Part shown: one piece after another, positions 25,821 through 36,675 of the stretch | How the letters are laid out: each line of letters starts with the position of its first letter | Numbering within the stretch: the first letter of the stretch is position 1 | The notes under the pieces: model-generated | What the model was told of the DNA's origin: nothing | The model's input: the letters and a program-made list of their open reading frames with translations, nothing else | Databases searched by the model: none | From: Streptomyces sp. NBC_00224 | Lineage (GTDB): Bacteria > Actinomycetota > Actinomycetes > Streptomycetales > Streptomycetaceae | Length of the DNA stretch: 64,000 nucleotides | Assembly: GCF_041435195.1 (NCBI RefSeq) | Contig: NZ_CP108106.1 | Location: 4,126,501-4,190,500, forward strand | Direction: 5' to 3' | Position numbers and translations under genes: made by a program

Positions 25821-27269
25821 GTGAGCGCCAATCCCCCGGCAGCCGTCGTCGTCCTCGCCGCGGGTGAGGGCACCCGTATGAAGTCGGCCACCCCCAAGGT
25901 CCTGCACGAGATCTGCGGGCGCTCGCTCGTCGGCCACGTCGTGGCGGCCGCCCGCGAGCTCGACCCCGAGCACCTCGTCGTGGTCGTCGGCCACGCCCGC
26001 GAGCAGGTCGGCGCCCACCTCGGCGCGATCGACGCCTCGGTGCGCACCGCCGTCCAGTACGAGCAGAACGGCACCGGCCACGCGGTCCGGATGGCCCTCG
26101 AAGAGCTCGGCCAGACGATCGAGGGCACCGTCGTCGTGGTCTGCGGCGACACCCCGCTGCTCACCGGCGCCACGCTGGCCGCCCTGACCCGTACGCACGA
26201 GCAGGACGGCAACGCCGTCACCGTGCTCACCGCCGAGGTCCCCGACTCGACCGGCTACGGCCGGATCGTGCGCGACGGCGCGTCCGGCGCGGTCACCGGG
26301 ATCGTCGAGCACAAGGACGCCACGGACGCCCAGCGCGCCATCAAGGAGATCAACTCCGGCGTCTTCGCCTTCGACGGCGCCCTGCTCGCGGACGCGCTCG
26401 GCAAGGTCCGCACCGACAACAGCCAGGGCGAGGAGTACCTGACCGACGTCCTCGGCATCCTGCGCGAGGCCGGGCACCGCGTCGGCGCCTCGGTCGGCGG
26501 CGACCACCGCGAGATCCTCGGCATCAACAACCGCGTCCAGCTCGCGGAGGCCCGCCGGCTGCTCAACGACCGCCTTCTTGAGCGCGCGATGCTCGCGGGC
26601 GTGACCGTCGTCGACCCGGCCACCACCTTCGTCGACGTCACCGTCACCTTCGAGCAGGACTCGCTGGTCCACCCGGGCACCCAGCTGCTCGGCGGCACGC
26701 ACCTGGGCCGCGGCGCCGAGGTTGGCCCCAACTCCCGGCTGACCGACACCAAGGTGGGCCCGGACGCGCGCGTGGACAACACCGTGGCGTACGACTCCGA
26801 GGTCGGCGAGGGCGCGTCGGTGGGCCCGTACGCCTATCTGCGCCCGGGCACCCGCCTCGGCGTGAAGGCCAAGATCGGCACGTACGTCGAGACCAAGAAC
26901 GCGACGATCGGCGAGGGCACCAAGGTCCCGCACCTGTCGTACGTGGGTGACGCCACCATCGGCGAGTTCACGAACATCGGCGCCGCGAGCGTCTTCGTGA
27001 ACTACGACGGCGAGGCCAAGCACCACACCACGATCGGCTCGCACTGCAAGACGGGCTCGGACAACATGTTTGTTGCTCCTGTCACAGTGGGGGACGGCGC
27101 CTACACCGCGGCCGGGTCCGTCATCACCAAGGACGTACCCGCCGGTTCGCTGGCCGTCGCGCGCGGCCAGCAGCGGAATATCGAGGGCTGGGTGGCCCGC
27201 AAGCGGCCGGGCAGCGCGGCCGCGCAGGCGGCTTCGGCCGCCTCCGAAGAGGCCGTTGGCGAAAACTGA
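25821..27269 (+). CDS. glmU: Bifunctional UDP-GlcNAc pyrophosphorylase / glucosamine-1-phosphate N-acetyltransferase
   Basis: The 482-residue GlmU makes UDP-GlcNAc for peptidoglycan. The N-terminal half is the uridylyltransferase with LAAGEGTRMKSATPKVLHE, GDTPLLTG and EYLTDVLGILREAG. The C-terminal half is a left-handed beta helix of hexapeptide repeats (VGPYAYLRPGTRLGVKAKIG, ETKNATIGEGTKVPHLSYVG) with the acetyltransferase site, ending in QRNIEGWV. It starts with GTG, with GAAGGG 8 bases before. A short hairpin and then prs follow, the conserved glmU-prs order. The length is normal for actinobacteria. Confidence 0.97.
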   Translation: MSANPPAAVVVLAAGEGTRMKSATPKVLHEICGRSLVGHVVAAARELDPEHLVVVVGHAREQVGAHLGAIDASVRTAVQYEQNGTGHAVRMALEELGQTIEGTVVVVCGDTPLLTGATLAALTRTHEQDGNAVTVLTAEVPDSTGYGRIVRDGASGAVTGIVEHKDATDAQRAIKEINSGVFAFDGALLADALGKVRTDNSQGEEYLTDVLGILREAGHRVGASVGGDHREILGINNRVQLAEARRLLNDRLLERAMLAGVTVVDPATTFVDVTVTFEQDSLVHPGTQLLGGTHLGRGAEVGPNSRLTDTKVGPDARVDNTVAYDSEVGEGASVGPYAYLRPGTRLGVKAKIGTYVETKNATIGEGTKVPHLSYVGDATIGEFTNIGAASVFVNYDGEAKHHTTIGSHCKTGSDNMFVAPVTVGDGAYTAAGSVITKDVPAGSLAVARGQQRNIEGWVARKRPGSAAAQAASAASEEAVGEN

Positions 27270-27281
27270 CCGGAAACATCT

Positions 27282-27311
27282 GCGCCTGTCACGGCGTACC
27301 GTGATAGGCGC
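27282..27311 (+). terminator. Hairpin between glmU and prs
   Basis: GCGCCTGTCACGG pairs with CCGTGATAGGCGC around CGTA with one mismatch. There is no T-run. It may attenuate or process the glmU-prs transcript rather than fully terminate. Confidence 0.6.
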
Positions 27312-27386
27312 ACACGATTCGGCTGGCTCGTCGCCAAGGGACCGCGCGGGCTCAGCAGCAGAAGACACCTCTGAGGAGACAGTGCT

Positions 27387-28361
27387 GTGACCGGGATCAA
27401 GACGACCGGCGAGAAGAAGCTGATGCTCTTCTCCGGCCGCGCCCACCCCGAGCTGGCCGAGGAGGTCGCGCACCAGCTGGGTGTCGGCCTCGTGCCGACG
27501 AAGGCCTTCGACTTCGCCAACGGTGAGATCTACGTCCGCTTCCAGGAGTCGGCGCGCGGCGCCGACTGCTTCCTGATCCAGAGCCACACGGCTCCGATCA
27601 ACAAGTGGATCATGGAGCAGCTCATCATGATCGACGCGCTGAAGCGCGCGTCGGCCCGCTCCATCACCGTGATCGTGCCGTCCTACGGGTACGCCCGCCA
27701 GGACAAGAAGCACAAGGGCCGCGAGCCGATCTCGGCGCGGCTGGTCGCGGACCTGCTGAAGACCGCGGGTGCCGACCGCATCCTCACGGTCGACCTGCAC
27801 ACCGACCAGATCCAGGGCTTCTTCGACGGCCCGGTCGACCACCTCACCGCCCTGCCGGTCCTCGCGGACTACGTGGGCGCCAAGGTCGACCGCTCCAAGC
27901 TGACGATCGTCTCCCCGGACGCCGGCCGCGTGCGCGTCGCCGACCGCTGGTGCGACCGCCTGGACGCGCCGCTGGCGATCGTCCACAAGCGCCGTGACAA
28001 GGACGTCGCCAACCAGGTGACCGTCCACGAGGTCGTCGGTGACGTCAAGGGCCGCGTCTGCGTCCTGGTCGACGACATGATCGACACCGGTGGCACCATC
28101 TGCGCCGCCGCCGACGCCCTGTTCGCGCACGGCGCCGAGGACGTCATCGTGACGGCCACGCACGGCATCCTGTCCGGCCCCGCCGCCGACCGTCTGAAGA
28201 ACTCCAAGGTCAGCGAGTTCGTCTTCACGAACACCCTGCCGGACCCGTCCGACCTGGAGCTCGACAAGATCACGGTCCTGTCGATCGCCCCGTCGATCGC
28301 CCGCGCGGTCCGCGAGGTCTTCGAGGACGGCTCGGTGACGAGCCTCTTCGAGGAGCAGTAG
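27387..28361 (+). CDS. prs: Ribose-phosphate pyrophosphokinase (PRPP synthetase)
   Basis: This 324-residue enzyme converts ribose 5-phosphate and ATP to PRPP for nucleotide, His and Trp synthesis. Motifs are FANGEIYVRFQESARGADCF (ATP-binding flexible region), DLHTDQIQGFFDGPVDHL (cation and substrate loop), VSPDAGRVRVADRW and the PRPP-binding loop VLVDDMIDTGGTICAAADAL. It starts with GTG behind GAGGAGA. It sits between glmU and rplY as in other actinobacteria. Confidence 0.97.
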   Translation: MTGIKTTGEKKLMLFSGRAHPELAEEVAHQLGVGLVPTKAFDFANGEIYVRFQESARGADCFLIQSHTAPINKWIMEQLIMIDALKRASARSITVIVPSYGYARQDKKHKGREPISARLVADLLKTAGADRILTVDLHTDQIQGFFDGPVDHLTALPVLADYVGAKVDRSKLTIVSPDAGRVRVADRWCDRLDAPLAIVHKRRDKDVANQVTVHEVVGDVKGRVCVLVDDMIDTGGTICAAADALFAHGAEDVIVTATHGILSGPAADRLKNSKVSEFVFTNTLPDPSDLELDKITVLSIAPSIARAVREVFEDGSVTSLFEEQ

Positions 28362-28385
28362 GCAGCACCGCTCCAAAAGATCCTT

Positions 28386-28414
28386 TTGGGTACGGCCTCC
28401 CCGCCGGGTAGACT
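28386..28414 (+). promoter_or_regulatory. HrdB-type promoter of rplY
   Basis: TTGGGT (28386-28391) and TAGACT (28409-28414) are 17 bp apart and close to the vegetative consensus. They lie 130 bp before rplY. Their position inside a long inverted repeat is described separately. Confidence 0.7.
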
Positions 28415-28446
28415 CATCGAGTTGCTCGGCGAGGGAGGCCGTACCC
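28388..28446 (+). repeat. Long inverted repeat spanning the rplY promoter, possible prs terminator
   Basis: Arms 28388-28406 and 28427-28446 pair over 19 bp with one bulged A (GGGTACGGCCTCCC...). The -10 box sits in the 20-base loop. Read through from prs, the RNA would fold as a terminator; a transcript starting at the rplY promoter would contain only the right arm. Confidence 0.75.
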
Positions 28447-28545
28447 GTAGGTACGGCGGTCCGTTATCGACGCGCTCTTCGTAGCAGGCCAGTCGTGGCC
28501 GGGTAACCCGCCACAGCTATCCATCTGCGTATACGAGGAGTGCAC

Positions 28546-29133
28546 ATGTCCGAGGTCAAGATCGCCGCCGAGGTCCGTTCCGAGTTCGGCAAGGGCGCCG
28601 CCCGCACCATCCGCCGCGCCAACAAGGTTCCGGCCGTCGTCTACGGCCACGGCACCGAGCCGGTCCACGTGACCCTGCCGGGCCACGAGCTGCAGCTCGC
28701 GCTCCGCACCCCGAACGTCCTGCTCTCCCTGGACGTCGACGGCAAGAACGAGCTCGCGATCCCGAAGGCCGTCCAGCGCGACGCCATCAAGGGCTACCTG
28801 GTCCACGTCGACCTGCTGCTCGTCAAGAAGGGCGAGAAGGTCACCGTCGAGGTCGGCGTCCTGACCGAGGGCGAGCTGGCCCCGGGCAGCTTCCTGGTCG
28901 AGAACGTGCTGAACACGCTCTCCGTCGAGGCCGAGGCCACCCACATCCCGACCTCCGTCACCGTCTCCATCGCGGGCCTGGAGGCCGGCGCCTCCATCCA
29001 CGCCAAGGACATCGCGCTGCCCAAGGGCACCACCCTGGCCACCGACCCCGAGGCCGTCGTCATCCAGATCCTGGCCGCCCAGGCCGAGGAGCCGGCCGCC
29101 GACGCCGAGGGCGCCGAGTCCGCCGAGGCCTGA
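28546..29133 (+). CDS. rplY: 50S ribosomal protein L25/Ctc (TL5 type)
   Basis: The 195-residue protein binds 5S rRNA. The N-terminal L25 domain shows [20 protein letters not shown] and [20 protein letters not shown]. The C-terminal CTC/TL5 beta domain spans about residues 100-180, with an acidic Ala/Glu tail. The ATG at 28546 is chosen because GAGGAG sits 5 bases upstream; the in-frame GTG at 28540 overlaps that RBS. A 130-base leader carries several hairpins. A compact terminator follows and pth starts 70 bp downstream. Confidence 0.96.
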   Translation: MSEVKIAAEVRSEFGKGAARTIRRANKVPAVVYGHGTEPVHVTLPGHELQLALRTPNVLLSLDVDGKNELAIPKAVQRDAIKGYLVHVDLLLVKKGEKVTVEVGVLTEGELAPGSFLVENVLNTLSVEAEATHIPTSVTVSIAGLEAGASIHAKDIALPKGTTLATDPEAVVIQILAAQAEEPAADAEGAESAEA

Positions 29134-29141
29134 GCCTGAGT

Positions 29142-29163
29142 GGGGGGCGCTCCGGCGCCCCCC
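29142..29163 (+). terminator. rplY terminator
   Basis: GGGGGGCGC-TCCG-GCGCCCCCC is a perfect 9-bp GC stem with a TCCG tetraloop, 8 bases after the rplY stop. Confidence 0.75.
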
Positions 29164-29203
29164 GCACCCCCTCCCCCCCTACTCCCCGCGGAGACAGACG
29201 CAC

Positions 29204-29785
29204 ATGGACGCCCCCTGGCTCGTCGTGGGCCTCGGCAACCCCGGCCCCGAGTACGCCGCCAACCGGCACAACATCGGGTTCATGGTCGCGGACCTGCTCG
29301 CGGGACGCATGGGCGCCAAGTTCAAGGCGCACAAGGCGCGGGCCCAGGTCGTCGAGGGCCGCATCGGCCCGGCCGGGCCGCTGAACCGCCGGGTGATCCT
29401 GGCGAAGCCCCTGTCGTACATGAACCTCTCCGGCGGGCCCGTCACCGCGCTGCGGGACTTCTACAAGGTCCCCACCGAGAACATCGTGGCCGTCCACGAC
29501 GAGCTGGACATCGACTACGGAGTGCTCCGCCTGAAGCTCGGCGGCGGCGACAACGGCCACAACGGCCTCAAGTCGATGACCAAGTCGTTCGGCCCGGACT
29601 ACCACCGCGTCCGCTTCGGCATCGGGCGCCCGCCGGGCCGTATGCAGGTCGCGGACTTCGTCCTGAAGGACTTCTCGTCGACCGAGCGCAAAGAGCTCGA
29701 CTACTTCGTGGACCGCGCGGCCGACGCCGTCGAGGCGCTGGTCATCGAGGGTCTTGAGCGCGCGCAGTCGACGTACAACTCCTAA
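29204..29785 (+). CDS. pth: Peptidyl-tRNA hydrolase
   Basis: The 193-residue enzyme frees tRNA from stalled peptidyl-t[23 protein letters not shown] contains the catalytic His and its Asn neighbours, and [35 protein letters not shown] and GHNGLKSM complete the active site. It follows rplY as in other actinobacteria. The stop TAA at 29783-29785 is part of the target-site duplication of the palindromic element that follows, so the insertion abuts the coding end but leaves it intact. Confidence 0.97.
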   Translation: MDAPWLVVGLGNPGPEYAANRHNIGFMVADLLAGRMGAKFKAHKARAQVVEGRIGPAGPLNRRVILAKPLSYMNLSGGPVTALRDFYKVPTENIVAVHDELDIDYGVLRLKLGGGDNGHNGLKSMTKSFGPDYHRVRFGIGRPPGRMQVADFVLKDFSSTERKELDYFVDRAADAVEALVIEGLERAQSTYNS

Positions 29786-29877
29786 GAGCCTGTCTTTGAA
29801 CCCCCGTCTGCGCCCCGACGCCCGGCACGCACGCTCGGCGTGCGGGCGGACGACGGGGGTTCAAAGACAGGCTCTAA
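29783..29877. mobile_element. 89-bp palindromic MITE-like element with TAA target duplication
   Basis: The element runs 29786-29874 with 23-bp perfect terminal inverted repeats beginning GAGCCTGTCTTTGAACCCCC. A second, inner stem (CGCCCGGCACGC / GCGTGCGGGCG) makes it almost fully self-complementary. It is bounded on both sides by TAA (29783-29785 and 29875-29877), with CTAA on the left, the target preference of IS5-type elements. It has no coding capacity. A separate ordinary terminator follows. A very long terminator hairpin is the alternative reading. Confidence 0.65.
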
Positions 29878-29894
29878 CGCGCCACCGCACCACA

Positions 29895-29926
29895 AAGCCC
29901 CGGCAGCCGATCGGCCACCGGGGCTT
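29895..29926. terminator. Terminator between pth and ppc
   Basis: AAGCCCCGG pairs with CCGGGGCTT around a 14-base loop, between the convergent pth and ppc genes. Confidence 0.7.
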
Positions 29927-29946
29927 CGCCATGTTCCGCGCGGGGA

Positions 29947-32676
<2,730 letters not shown>

Positions 32677-32821
32677 AGGTGCGGCTCCTTGCAGTGTTTG
32701 AGCACGTCTGGAGGGGTACTGGAGGCTTGCGGACCGCGCTGTCCGACGAGACCCAGGATAGGTGTCCGTACGCGCGTCGCAGTCCACTGCCCTCTTGTAC
32801 GGGGCGGCGGCACTGCCATAC

Positions 32822-32853
32822 TTACGTCGCCGTAGGTTACGGATGCGTAGCCT
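32822..32853 (+). promoter_or_regulatory. Tandem operator-like repeats and -10 box before the desaturase operon
   Basis: Two copies of TTACG-N4-CGTAG lie head to tail with 15-bp periodicity (32822-32835 and 32837-32850). The first is extended to ACTTACG / CGTAGGT with one mismatch. A TAGCCT -10-like box (32848-32853) overlaps the second copy. This is a likely binding site for the TetR regulator encoded by the second gene of the operon. Confidence 0.5.
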
Positions 32854-32894
32854 GGCCTCTCGTCTTCCTCTCTCACCCCGCAGGGGGATTCCGC

Positions 32895-33923
32895 ATGACC
32901 ACAAGCCCTGACCTCGTCGACCCGGCCACCGAGCCGCCGGGTCCCTCCGCCACCCGCGGGGGCGAGAGCAAACGGTCCGTCGAACAGATCGCGCTGCTGC
33001 TCTTCATCGTCGTGCCGTTCGTGGCCCTGCTCGCCGCGGTGCCGCTGGCCTGGGGCTGGGGTGTGAGCTGGCTGGACCTGGGCCTCATGGTCTTCATGTA
33101 CTACCTGGGCTGCCACGGCGTCACGATCGGCTTCCACCGCTACTTCACGCACGGCTCCTTCAAGGCCAAGCGCCCGCTGCGGATCGCCCTCGCGGTGGCC
33201 GGGTCGATGGCCGTGGAGGGCCCGGTGGTGCGCTGGGTGGCGGACCACCGCAAGCACCACAAGTTCTCCGACGCGGAGGGCGACCCGCACTCTCCGTGGC
33301 GGTTCGGCGAGACGCTGCCCGCGCTGATGAAGGGCCTGTGGTGGGCCCACATCGCCTGGATGTTCAACGAGGAGCAGACCTCGCAGGAGAAGTACGCGCC
33401 CGACCTGATCAAGGACCCGGCGATCCGCCGGATCTCGCGCGACTTCGTCTGGTGGACGATCCTGTCCCTCGCCATCCCGCCGGTCGTCGGCGGTCTGGTG
33501 ACGATGTCCTGGTGGGGCGCGTTCACCGCGTTCTTCTGGGGATCGATGGTCCGCGTCGCACTGCTGCACCACGTGACCTGGTCCATCAACTCCATCTGCC
33601 ACGCGGTCGGCAAGCGCCCCTTCAAGTCCCGCGACCGCTCCGGCAACGTGTGGTGGCTGGCGGTCCTGTCGTGCGGCGAGTCCTGGCACAACCTGCACCA
33701 CGCCGACCCGACCTCGGCGCGGCACGGCGTGATGCGCGGCCAGATCGACTCCAGCGCCCGGATCATCCGCTGGTGCGAGCAGCTGGGCTGGGCGTACGAC
33801 GTGCGCTGGCCCACCGAGGCCCGCCTCGACGCCAAGCGCAGCGAGCCCGGCGCGCCCTCCCGGCGGGCGGAGAAGGCCCACGAGGAGAGCGCCCGTAAGG
33901 AGAAGGCCGCAGAGGCGGCATGA
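32895..33923 (+). CDS. Acyl-CoA / fatty acid desaturase (delta-9 type)
   Basis: The 342-residue integral membrane di-iron enzyme has three His boxes: [23 protein letters not shown] and [17 protein letters not shown]. Helix pairs include [20 protein letters not shown]. It is predicted to introduce a cis double bond into saturated acyl chains and so adjust membrane fluidity. The C-terminus is Lys/Glu/Ala-rich. GGGGGA lies 7 bases before the ATG. It overlaps the TetR gene by 4 bp, an arrangement typical of desaturases under lipid-sensing repressors. Confidence 0.93.
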   Translation: MTTSPDLVDPATEPPGPSATRGGESKRSVEQIALLLFIVVPFVALLAAVPLAWGWGVSWLDLGLMVFMYYLGCHGVTIGFHRYFTHGSFKAKRPLRIALAVAGSMAVEGPVVRWVADHRKHHKFSDAEGDPHSPWRFGETLPALMKGLWWAHIAWMFNEEQTSQEKYAPDLIKDPAIRRISRDFVWWTILSLAIPPVVGGLVTMSWWGAFTAFFWGSMVRVALLHHVTWSINSICHAVGKRPFKSRDRSGNVWWLAVLSCGESWHNLHHADPTSARHGVMRGQIDSSARIIRWCEQLGWAYDVRWPTEARLDAKRSEPGAPSRRAEKAHEESARKEKAAEAA

Positions 33924-34621
33924 TGGAGGACGTGGCGACCGACTCCAGCACCACCCGCACGACCAGCAACAACGGCTCGGCGGGCACCGAACGACCCCGG
34001 CGGACCCGCCGTACCCGGATGACGGGCGCGGAGCGCAGGGAGCAGTTGCTGGACATCGGCCGCACGCTCTTCGCCGAGAAGGGCTTCGAGGGCACCTCGG
34101 TGGAGGAGATCGCGGCGAAGGCCGGCGTCTCCAAGCCGGTGGTCTACGAGCACTTCGGCGGCAAGGAGGGGCTGTACGCGGTGGTGGTCGACCGCGAGAT
34201 GCGTTCGCTCCTGGAGGGGGTGACGGGCGCCCTGACGGCGGGGCACCCGCGCGAGCTCCTGGAGCAGGCCGCGTTCGCGCTGCTCGACTACATCGAGAAG
34301 TACACCGACGGGTTCCGGATCCTGGTCCGGGACTCGCCGGTCGCCCAGTCGACGGGCACCTTCGCCTCGCTGATCTCCGACATCGCGACCCAGGTCGAGG
34401 ACATCCTCGGCCTGGAGTTCAAGGCCCGCGGCTTCGACCCCAAGCTCGCCCCGCTGTACGCGCAGGCGCTGGTCGGGATGGTCGCGCTGACCGGCCAGTG
34501 GTGGCTGGACGTGCGCAAGCCCAAGAAGGCGGAGGTCGCCGCGCACCTGGTGAACCTGGCGTGGCACGGCCTCGACGGCCTGGAGCAGAAACCGCGGCTG
34601 ATAGGGCACCGCAAGAGCTGA
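33920..34621 (+). CDS. TetR-family regulator, probable repressor of the desaturase operon
   Basis: The 233-residue protein has a polar 33-residue leader and a HTH, TLFAEKGFEGTSVEEIAAKA then GVSKPVVYEHFGGKEGLYAV. An all-helical ligand domain follows, with SPVAQSTGTFASLISDIATQ and QALVGMVALTGQWWLDVRKP. Its start overlaps the desaturase stop (ATGA), so the two are coexpressed. Feedback repression through the tandem TTACG-N4-CGTAG sites upstream is inferred, with an acyl-CoA as the expected effector of this group. ATG 33923 is an alternative start. Confidence 0.9.
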   Translation: MMEDVATDSSTTRTTSNNGSAGTERPRRTRRTRMTGAERREQLLDIGRTLFAEKGFEGTSVEEIAAKAGVSKPVVYEHFGGKEGLYAVVVDREMRSLLEGVTGALTAGHPRELLEQAAFALLDYIEKYTDGFRILVRDSPVAQSTGTFASLISDIATQVEDILGLEFKARGFDPKLAPLYAQALVGMVALTGQWWLDVRKPKKAEVAAHLVNLAWHGLDGLEQKPRLIGHRKS

Positions 34622-34685
34622 GCGGTGGGTGGGTCCCGAATGATCTCGAATGGGTCGCGAGTTTCACTCGTGGCCCATTTTCCAC

Positions 34686-34714
34686 TTCAACCACCCCCGT
34701 ATCAGCTGTAGGCT
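34686..34714 (+). promoter_or_regulatory. HrdB-like promoter upstream of the FG-GAP protein gene
   Basis: TTCAAC (34686-34691) and TAGGCT (34709-34714) are 17 bp apart. Transcription from here would give a leader of about 180 bases. Confidence 0.5.
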
Positions 34715-34751
34715 TCACGCACATTCCCGGGGGGGATTCCCGCATTCCTTC

Positions 34752-34841
34752 GTGAGCGGCCACGCGTGCCTCAACGTCCTTTTCGACGCGCTGCGTGTGG
34801 GCCCAACGAGGAATGCTCCCGCGTGCTCCGCTTTCGCGTGA
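34752..34841 (+). other. Possible 29-codon leader ORF
   Basis: A GTG-initiated frame (VSGHACLNVLFDALRVGPTR...) ends at TGA 34839-34841. That stop overlaps an in-frame GTG (34838) of a longer version of the next gene. Its RBS is poorly spaced. The leader contains two look-alike blocks, CACATTCCCGGGGGGGATT and CATATTCCCTGGGGGGAATT. Coding status is uncertain. Confidence 0.25.
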
Positions 34842-34900
34842 GCCGCGATGAATTCGACCCGGTTCCACCCGCATATTCCCTGGGGGGAATTTTGTCTTCT

Positions 34901-36607
34901 GTGCGCACCTTGCGCCCCGGCCGCCTCACGGCCTGCACCGCCCTCGCGCTCTCGGCCGGCATGCTCCTTTCGGGCACGGCCTCGGCCGACGAGGCGCCGA
35001 AGGCCCCGAAGGCGACCGCCGAGGCCGCCAGGCCGTCCGCCGGCAGCCCCGCGGGCGCGCTCCCCGAGCGTCTCCACCGGTCGTCGGCCGTCGCGGCCGC
35101 CACCGCCGCCAAGCCGCGCCTCGACCTCAACAAAGACGGGTCCACGGACCTGCTCTACCGGGGCGTCGACAACCGGACGTACCTGGAGACCTGGACCGAG
35201 AAGGACAACGGGGAGTACGCCAACTCCTTCGGCGCCTACAAGGACCTCGTCACGCCCGGCGACCTGGACGGGAACGACACCCCCGAGCTGCTGACCGTGC
35301 AGCCGGACGGAACGCTCTCGCTCTACGCCGACGTGACGAACAGCGGCTCCAACTACCCGACCTGGTCGGGCGGCGGCTGGAACGCCTACAACAAGATCGT
35401 CGGCGCGGCCGATGTGACCGGTGACGGCAAGGGCGACCTCCTGGCCCGCACGCCCGGCGGCGACCTGTACCTGTACCCGGGCAAGGGCGTCTCGGCCGGT
35501 GACCCGTTCGCCGGGCGCATCAAGGTCGGCGGCGGCTGGCAGGGCTACGACCAGCTGGTCGGCGCGAACGACATGAACGGCGACGGCTTCGGCGACGTCG
35601 TGGCCCGCACCCCGGGCGGCGACCTGTACTTCTACGCGGGCACCGGCAACGCGGCCGACCCGCTGAAGTCCCGCGTCAGGATCGGCGGCGGCTGGACCGC
35701 GTACAACCAGATCCTCTCGCTCGACGACGGCAACGGCGACGGCTACGCCGACATCGCGGCCCGCAGCAACGGCGGCACGCTGTACTTCTACGCGGCCGAC
35801 GGCAAGGGCAACTTCAACAGCCCCACGAAGATGGGCTCGGGCTGGGAGTACACCCAGGCCTTCAGCGGTACGGGCGCCAACGCGACCCCGGTGAAGAGCA
35901 GCATCATCGGCCGCGACACCAAGGGCACGCTCTGGCAGTACTACTCCGAGTACAACGGCCAGCTCTCGCAGCGCTACCGGGCCAGCGACGACGGCGTCTT
36001 CGCGAACTCGCGCCGCCTCGCCTTCGCGGCCTCGATCAGCGGCGGGCTCTACGGCGACCTGCTCCAGTGGGGCGACGGCCACCTCTACATCGGCGTCAAC
36101 CTCAGTGACGCGGGCGGCGGCTGGGGCGGCTTCAACACCCTCGTCGGCGCGGGCGACCTGAACAACGACGGCAAGAACGACCTGCTGGCCCGCGACGGCT
36201 CCGGCGCGCTCTCGCTGTACCGGGGCTACGGCAACGGCTACCAGTTCTCCTCCCGCCTGAACATCGGCGGCGGCTGGAACGCGTACGACAAGATCGTCGG
36301 GGCCGGTGACCTCACCGGGGACGGGCTCACGGACATCGTCGCGCGCACCGGCGACGGCAAGCTGTACCTGTACCAGGGCACCGGCGTCTCCACCTCGCCG
36401 TTCAAGGCGCGGGTCTACGTCGGCCCCGGCTGGCAGCAGTTCAAGAACATCGCGGCGCCCGGCGACCTCAACGGTGACGGCCGCGCGGACCTGATCGCCA
36501 CCAACTCCCGTGGCGAGGCGTTCCGTTACGACTCGAACGGCTACGGCGGCTTCAAGTCCCGCGTGAAGCTGGGCGACGGCTGGAACGCGTACCGCGACCT
36601 CTACTAG
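34901..36607 (+). CDS. Secreted FG-GAP/VCBS-repeat protein
   Basis: The roughly 568-residue exported protein starts VRTLRPGRLTACTALALSAG, a signal peptide cleaved near TASA-DEAP. The mature part is a chain of about seven to eight FG-GAP/VCBS repeats. Each carries a DxDxDG-type calcium loop (DVTGDGKGDLLAR, DMNGDGFGDVVAR, DLNNDGKNDLLAR, DLTGDGLTDIVAR, DLNGDGRADLIA) and a GGGW[N/Q/T]xY turn, giving a beta-propeller. No enzymatic domain is present; binding or lectin-like roles are usual. TTG 34892 (3 bases after GGGGGGA) and GTG 34838 are alternative starts. The single transcript ends in a hairpin. Confidence 0.88.
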   Translation: MRTLRPGRLTACTALALSAGMLLSGTASADEAPKAPKATAEAARPSAGSPAGALPERLHRSSAVAAATAAKPRLDLNKDGSTDLLYRGVDNRTYLETWTEKDNGEYANSFGAYKDLVTPGDLDGNDTPELLTVQPDGTLSLYADVTNSGSNYPTWSGGGWNAYNKIVGAADVTGDGKGDLLARTPGGDLYLYPGKGVSAGDPFAGRIKVGGGWQGYDQLVGANDMNGDGFGDVVARTPGGDLYFYAGTGNAADPLKSRVRIGGGWTAYNQILSLDDGNGDGYADIAARSNGGTLYFYAADGKGNFNSPTKMGSGWEYTQAFSGTGANATPVKSSIIGRDTKGTLWQYYSEYNGQLSQRYRASDDGVFANSRRLAFAASISGGLYGDLLQWGDGHLYIGVNLSDAGGGWGGFNTLVGAGDLNNDGKNDLLARDGSGALSLYRGYGNGYQFSSRLNIGGGWNAYDKIVGAGDLTGDGLTDIVARTGDGKLYLYQGTGVSTSPFKARVYVGPGWQQFKNIAAPGDLNGDGRADLIATNSRGEAFRYDSNGYGGFKSRVKLGDGWNAYRDLY

Positions 36608-36620
36608 GCCGTGACATGAG

Positions 36621-36656
36621 AGTGCCCCGCGTCCCTTTCCAGGGGCGCGGGGCACT
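36621..36656. terminator. Bidirectional terminator
   Basis: AGTGCCCCGCG pairs with CGCGGGGCACT across a short, partly paired loop, between the convergent FG-GAP gene and tam. The arm sequence resembles the core of the 43-bp repeat family. Confidence 0.8.
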
Positions 36657-36675
36657 GCCGTGTGCGCGCACTACA

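Noticed and set aside
29895..29926. Considered as part of the MITE-like element
   Set aside because: It lies outside the TAA duplication and is a separate, ordinary terminator between convergent genes.
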